Below are positions 59,211 to 62,665 of a stretch of DNA of 62,665 nt, piece by piece. Each line of letters opens with the position of its first letter. Position 1 is the first letter of the stretch. The position numbers were made by a program, and so were the translations under genes. The notes beneath the pieces were generated by a model, which did not search any database, was not told where the DNA came from, and saw only the letters and a list, made by a program, of their open reading frames with translations. Origin of the DNA: an uncultured Christensenellaceae bacterium (GTDB lineage: Bacteria > Bacillota > Clostridia > Christensenellales > Christensenellaceae). The stretch spans positions 1 to 62,665 of the forward strand of contig CAKROK010000002.1 of the NCBI GenBank assembly GCA_934373295.1, written 5' to 3'.

Positions 59211-60617
59211 TTATGAGCTCATTCCCAGAAGCTGAATGAGGAAGAGATACGCAAGGCCGTAATACGTGACAACCGCGACGAGGTCATTTACCGTTGTGAT
59301 GAGCGGGCCGGATGCGACGGCGGGGTCGACGCCTATCTTATCGAACAGCAGGGGGATAGACGTCCCCGTAAAGCCGGATATGAGCATGGACAATATGAGC
59401 GCCGCGCCCACGCAGGCAGATATCGCAAAGGAATCGGCGGCGGAGCGGCCTTGAGTGAGAAGTATGTAAAGACCGACGAATATGAACGTCAGCGCGCCTA
59501 GTATGAGTCCGTTAAAAAGGCTCACGCGCATTTCCTTGAAAATGAGCCGTGCGCGCTCTTTAAAAGAGAGCTTTTCATCGGCGATGCTGCGGATGGTGAC
59601 GGCGAGGGACTGCGTACCCACGTTTCCCGACATGTCCAATATGAGGGATTGGAAGAATATGATGAGCGTGAGCTTGCTCATAACGCCCTCAAACAGGCCT
59701 GTGACCGACGAGACCACAAGACCCAGACCGAGCAGCACTACCAGCCACGGAAAGCGCTTTTTGACGCTCCTTTTTAACGATTCGTGGAGATCCTCTTCTT
59801 CTGATAAGCCGCCTAACTTTGCGTAGTCGTCGCCCATTTCGTCGTCAACGGCCTCGACGATGTCCTGAGAGGTGATTACGCCGATGAGTTTTTCATGCTC
59901 GTCTAATACGGGGATGGAATCCTCCGCGTAGTCCTTTAATTCCTCGATACAGTCGCTTATCGTCTCGTGCGCGTGGACGGTGGGGTAGGAGGTTATGACC
60001 AAATCCTCCAACGGTGTGCCCTCGCGCGCGATTATGAGGTCCTTTAAATCGAGCGCGCCGTAGAACGTTCCGTCAAAGTCGCTCACGTAAATGGTGGAGA
60101 CGTTGTCGTTTTCCTCGGCTTGAGCGACCAAGGACTTCATCGCCTGCTTAACGGACAATGAGCGCTCTATTTCGATAAAATTGGTGGTCATGCGGCTGCC
60201 GATCTCATCCTCGCCGTAGGAGTTGATGAGGATGATGTCCTGCTTCGCCTCGTCGTCGATGAGGTTTATCAGGTTTTCCCTCTGGGCGGGAGTAGCGTCC
60301 TCTAAGACGTCGACGGCGTCGTCGGCATCCATGTCTTCAAGTATGTCCGCGGCCTTTTGGGGGCGCAGCTCGGAGAGGTATTCCGCAGCGTCGTCGGAAT
60401 AGGAAAGAATTTCGGCGCTTTTCTCCGTGCCGAGGATAGAATAAAGCACTGCGCGCTCCGGTCTGGATAAAAACTCGAGAGCGTCGGCGATATCGTTTTC
60501 GTGATAGTCGTCCAAGCGCTGTGCTATGACTTCATTTGCCGCGCCGCTTCGTATGATGGAGAGCAGCTCCTCTATCACGGCGGCGTTTCTGCGGTCAGAA
60601 AGCATTATTTTTGACAT
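59211..60617 (-). CDS. mgtE: MgtE family magnesium transporter (downstream copy)
   Basis: 468 residues: MgtE_N domain (about 15-125), two CBS domains (about 130-255), then five membrane helices (about 290-465). GNVGTQSLAVTIR and VDPAVASGPLITTVND, with the pore Asp, are MgtE signatures. The cytosolic part differs from the upstream copy by a single residue up to about residue 270, while the first membrane helices have diverged; the last 60 residues are again almost identical. GGAGG ribosome binding site. It lies 170 bp downstream of the first copy, with a small TTG ORF in the gap and no terminator, so probably in one transcript under the M-box. Confidence 0.94.
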   Translation of the reverse strand: MSKIMLSDRRNAAVIEELLSIIRSGAANEVIAQRLDDYHENDIADALEFLSRPERAVLYSILGTEKSAEILSYSDDAAEYLSELRPQKAADILEDMDADDAVDVLEDATPAQRENLINLIDDEAKQDIILINSYGEDEIGSRMTTNFIEIERSLSVKQAMKSLVAQAEENDNVSTIYVSDFDGTFYGALDLKDLIIAREGTPLEDLVITSYPTVHAHETISDCIEELKDYAEDSIPVLDEHEKLIGVITSQDIVEAVDDEMGDDYAKLGGLSEEEDLHESLKRSVKKRFPWLVVLLGLGLVVSSVTGLFEGVMSKLTLIIFFQSLILDMSGNVGTQSLAVTIRSIADEKLSFKERARLIFKEMRVSLFNGLILGALTFIFVGLYILLTQGRSAADSFAISACVGAALILSMLISGFTGTSIPLLFDKIGVDPAVASGPLITTVNDLVAVVTYYGLAYLFLIQLLGMSS

Positions 60618-60671
60618 ATCAGCTTGTACCTCCTTTTATAAGCGATAAGGGATACAATGCGGCGAGCGGAG

Positions 60672-60749
60672 TTAAAGCGGAAGAGCAGCATTAACGAACG
60701 CCGCATCGCATTTTGATAAAGTACGTTTCGATCGGTCGTCACCCTTCAA
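60672..60749 (-). CDS. Putative leader peptide upstream of the downstream mgtE
   Basis: 25 codons from TTG 60749 to TAA, translating as MKGDDRSKRTLSKCDAAFVN followed by AALPL. GGCAGGTG lies about eight bases before the TTG. A closely related ORF precedes the other mgtE (62230-62310); the shared part is M-x-G-D-x-R-S-x-R...C...AAF. The codons for AAF pair with CGCCGCAT/ATGCGGCG at 60657-60664, a hairpin upstream of the mgtE ribosome binding site, so translation could alter folding. Expression is unproven; the alternative is simple duplication of non-coding leader. Confidence 0.45.
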   Translation of the reverse strand: MKGDDRSKRTLSKCDAAFVNAALPL

Positions 60750-60789
60750 CTTTTTCACCTGCCTTTTTTAAATGATGTATAAATTATAA

Positions 60790-62187
60790 TTAGTAGCTCA
60801 ACCCCAAAAATTGAATGAGGAAGAGATACGCAAGACCGTAATACGTGACCACCGCGACGAGGTCGTTCACCGTTGTGATGAGCGGGCCGGACGCGACGGC
60901 GGGGTCGACGCCTATCTTATCGAACAGCAGGGGGATGGACGTCCCCACAAATCCGGAGATGAGCATGGACAGCACGAGCGCCGCGCCCACGCAGCCCGAA
61001 ACGGCGAAGGCGTAATCCCAGCCGGTGTGCTTTGAAAGCGCGATATATATGCCGATGGCGATAAACGAGAGAATGCCCAGCAGCAGGCCGTTCGTGAGGG
61101 CTATGCGCACCTCTTTAAACACGAGCAGCAGTTTTTCCTTTAAATCCAGCTTTTCATCGGAAATGAGACGCACGGTGACGGCGAGGGACTGAGTACCCAC
61201 GTTGCCCGCCATGCCCAATATGAGCGATTGGAAACAGACTATGAGCGTGAGCTGAGAGACTACGCCTTCAAAAATGCTCACGACGGAGGAGACAACAAGC
61301 CCTAAAAAGAGCAGTATTATGAGCCAGGGAAGGCGCTTTGAAATGCTCTTTATGAGAGGCTCGTCCATTTCTTCTTCTTCAGATAAGCCGCCTAACTTTG
61401 CGTAGTCGTCGCCCATTTCGTCGTCGACTGCCTCGACGATGTCCTGAGAGGTGATTACGCCGATGAGCTTTTCGTGCTCGTCTAAAACGGGGATGGAATC
61501 CTCCGCGTAGTCCTTTAATTCTTCAATGCAGTCGCTTATCGTCTCGTGCGCGTGGACGGTGGGGTAGGAGGTTATGACCAAGTCCTCCAAGGGCGTGCCC
61601 TCGCGCGCGATTATGAGGTCCTTTAAATCGAGCGCGCCGTAGAATGTGCCGTCAAAGTCGTTCACATAGATGGTGGAGACGTTGTCGTTTTCCTCCGCCT
61701 GTGCGACCAAGGACTTCATCGCCTGCTTAACGGACAATGAGCGCTCTATTTCGATAAAATTGGTGGTCATGCGGCTGCCGATCTCATCCTCGCCGTAGGA
61801 GTTGATGAGGATGATGTCCTGCTTCGCCTCGTCGTCGATGAGGTTTATCAGGTTTTCCCTCTGGGCGGGAGTAGCGTCCTCCAGGACGTCGACGGCGTCG
61901 TCGGCATCCATGTCTTCGAGGATATCCGCGGCCTTTTGGGGACGCAGCTCGGAAAGGTATTCCGCAGCGTCGTCGGAATAGGAAAGAATCTCGGCGCTTT
62001 TCTCCGTGCCGAGGATGGAATAAAGCACTGCGCGCTCCGGTCTGGATAAAAACTCGAGAGCGTCGGCGATATCGTTTTCATGATAGTCGTCCAAGCGCTG
62101 TGCGATGACTTCATTTGCCGCGCCGCTTCGTATGATGGAGAGCAGCTCCTCTATCACGGCGGCGTTTCTCTGTATATTTGTGCTCAT
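60790..62187 (-). CDS. mgtE: MgtE family magnesium transporter (upstream copy)
   Basis: 465 residues; start at 62187 is supported by GGAGGTGCGTT directly upstream (an upstream in-frame ATG at 62205 overlaps that site). Same domain order as its tandem partner: MgtE_N, CBS pair, five helices, with GNVGTQSLAVTVR and VDPAVASGPLITTVND. The membrane part carries several differences from the other copy (for example HTGWDYAFAVSG in place of GRSAADSFAISA). First gene behind the M-box riboswitch; imports Mg2+ and is gated by cytosolic Mg2+ through the N and CBS domains. Confidence 0.95.
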   Translation of the reverse strand: MSTNIQRNAAVIEELLSIIRSGAANEVIAQRLDDYHENDIADALEFLSRPERAVLYSILGTEKSAEILSYSDDAAEYLSELRPQKAADILEDMDADDAVDVLEDATPAQRENLINLIDDEAKQDIILINSYGEDEIGSRMTTNFIEIERSLSVKQAMKSLVAQAEENDNVSTIYVNDFDGTFYGALDLKDLIIAREGTPLEDLVITSYPTVHAHETISDCIEELKDYAEDSIPVLDEHEKLIGVITSQDIVEAVDDEMGDDYAKLGGLSEEEEMDEPLIKSISKRLPWLIILLFLGLVVSSVVSIFEGVVSQLTLIVCFQSLILGMAGNVGTQSLAVTVRLISDEKLDLKEKLLLVFKEVRIALTNGLLLGILSFIAIGIYIALSKHTGWDYAFAVSGCVGAALVLSMLISGFVGTSIPLLFDKIGVDPAVASGPLITTVNDLVAVVTYYGLAYLFLIQFLGLSY

Positions 62188-62229
62188 AACGCACCTCCGA
62201 TTCAAAGAATAGGTGCGAAATATGCGCGG

Positions 62230-62310
62230 CTACAGCGTTCGCTCGACGGTAAACGCCGCAATTTTACAGCATATTTCGCAAAAGCGCCAACTTCGGGCGT
62301 CGCCGTTCAA
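62230..62310 (-). CDS. Putative leader peptide upstream of the first mgtE
   Basis: 26 codons from TTG 62310 to TAG: MNGDARSWRFCEICCKIAAF then TVERTL, with GGCAGGTG about eight bases upstream. It shares M-x-G-D-x-R-S-x-R...C...AAF with the ORF at 60672-60749. Three Cys in 26 residues are striking. Codons 11-14 form one arm of a perfect 11-bp inverted repeat (GCGAAATATGC at 62215-62225 and its complement at 62269-62279). It lies between the M-box terminator and mgtE. Functional translation is inferred. Confidence 0.45.
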   Translation of the reverse strand: MNGDARSWRFCEICCKIAAFTVERTL

Positions 62311-62329
62311 GCCTTACACCTGCCTTTCT

Positions 62330-62363
62330 AAAATAAAAATCATATCGACAAAAGCGATATGAT
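62330..62363 (-). terminator. M-box expression-platform terminator
   Basis: ATCATATCG/CGATATGAT perfect stem, 7-base loop, followed on the minus strand by TTTTTATTTT. Positioned 20 bases after the aptamer. Confidence 0.88.
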
Positions 62364-62382
62364 GAATAGTCAAATGATATTA

Positions 62383-62526
62383 TCGTTCAAGCTTTAGCTT
62401 CGCAGGGCGGTGAAACTGCATTATTTTGCGCCTTAAAACGACGCAAACTGTTGACCGTAAGATGAATGTCTCCATCCAGCTACGGCAGCAATCCATATCC
62501 CTGCGGTAGCCTCACCTACCGCTATA
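62383..62526 (-). ncRNA. M-box (ykoK) magnesium riboswitch
   Basis: Minus strand. Conserved blocks in order: GGTAGGTGAGGCTACC, GGATTGCTGCCG, GGTCAACAG, AATAATGCAG and the closing GCTAAAGCTTGAACGA. These are the M-box core elements that bind several Mg2+ ions. With Mg2+ bound, the terminator at 62330-62363 should form and turn off both mgtE genes. Confidence 0.93.
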
Positions 62527-62529
62527 AAT

Positions 62530-62558
62530 ATTTTGCACTCATATCGGGCGTTTGTCAA
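62530..62558 (-). promoter_or_regulatory. Promoter of the mgtE operon
   Basis: Minus strand TTGACA (62553-62558) and CAAAAT (62530-62535), 17 bp apart, ending right before the M-box. From 62559 to the window end no further feature was found. Confidence 0.75.
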
Positions 62559-62665
62559 GTATATTTTGCGCTGTTTTTACGACAAAAATTGTAGGTGATA
62601 CAATGATGTGTGACAAAAGAAAAAAAGAGTAGCGAATAGGAAGGAACTGTGTTAAGGTTGAGTTG

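Noticed and set aside
60618..60789. Second M-box before the downstream mgtE
   Set aside because: The gap is too short and lacks the AGGTGAGGCT and GGTCAACAG cores; only the small ORF and hairpin are shared.

Overview
The window looks like chromosome from an anaerobic, Gram-positive Clostridia-type gut bacterium. I infer this from the M-box and lysine riboswitches, a Re-citrate-synthase-like enzyme beside an aminotransferase and glutamate dehydrogenase, Firmicutes-type heterodimeric ABC exporters, purple-free Gram-positive secretion signals, TTG/GTG starts behind strong AGGAGG ribosome binding sites, and heavy use of ATA (Ile) and AGG (Arg) codons. No taxon marker such as rRNA is present, so the genus is not assigned.

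Layout. 1-7.0 kb: a TetR regulator divergent from a small unknown protein, an MMPL/RND exporter and a secreted heptad-repeat protein; then a decayed polyvalent (phage or conjugative-element type) protein, two copies of a GTGAAAAGTGAA-type repeat, and tRNA-Leu(GAG). 7.0-16.4 kb: a ten-gene Mrp/Mbh-type cation/proton antiporter operon with four antiporter-like subunits and no redox module. 16.5-20.7 kb: MarR regulator with its operator and a heterodimeric ABC exporter. 20.8-28.2 kb: DegV, aspartate-type aminotransferase, candidate Re-citrate synthase, DUF554, glutamate dehydrogenase and two small unknown genes. 28.2-35.9 kb: polysaccharide flippase, endonuclease IV-like protein, M24 peptidase, EF-P, and a second heterodimeric ABC exporter. 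36-40 kb: SDR, NhaC-type transporter under a lysine riboswitch, CapA-like protein. 40-49.2 kb: two very large secreted carbohydrate-active proteins with the same C-terminal module; the first lies behind a promoter whose spacer contains ten consecutive G. 49.2-50.2 kb: about 1 kb of non-coding DNA packed with hairpins and a dispersed repeat. 50.2-54.6 kb: cupin-type XRE regulator plus potABCD polyamine uptake. 54.6-59.2 kb: XRE/zinc-ribbon regulator, mreC, mreD, PBP2. 59.2-62.7 kb: two tandem mgtE magnesium transporters, each preceded by a related 25-26 codon TTG-started small ORF, with an M-box riboswitch, terminator and promoter at the head of the operon.

The most interesting items are the poly-G promoter (looks phase-variable), the paired small ORFs in front of mgtE, the four-antiporter Mrp/Mbh cluster, the mosaic mgtE duplication, and the hairpin/repeat elements, one family of which shows compensatory changes in its arms. 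Everything here was read by eye; no database search or folding program was run.
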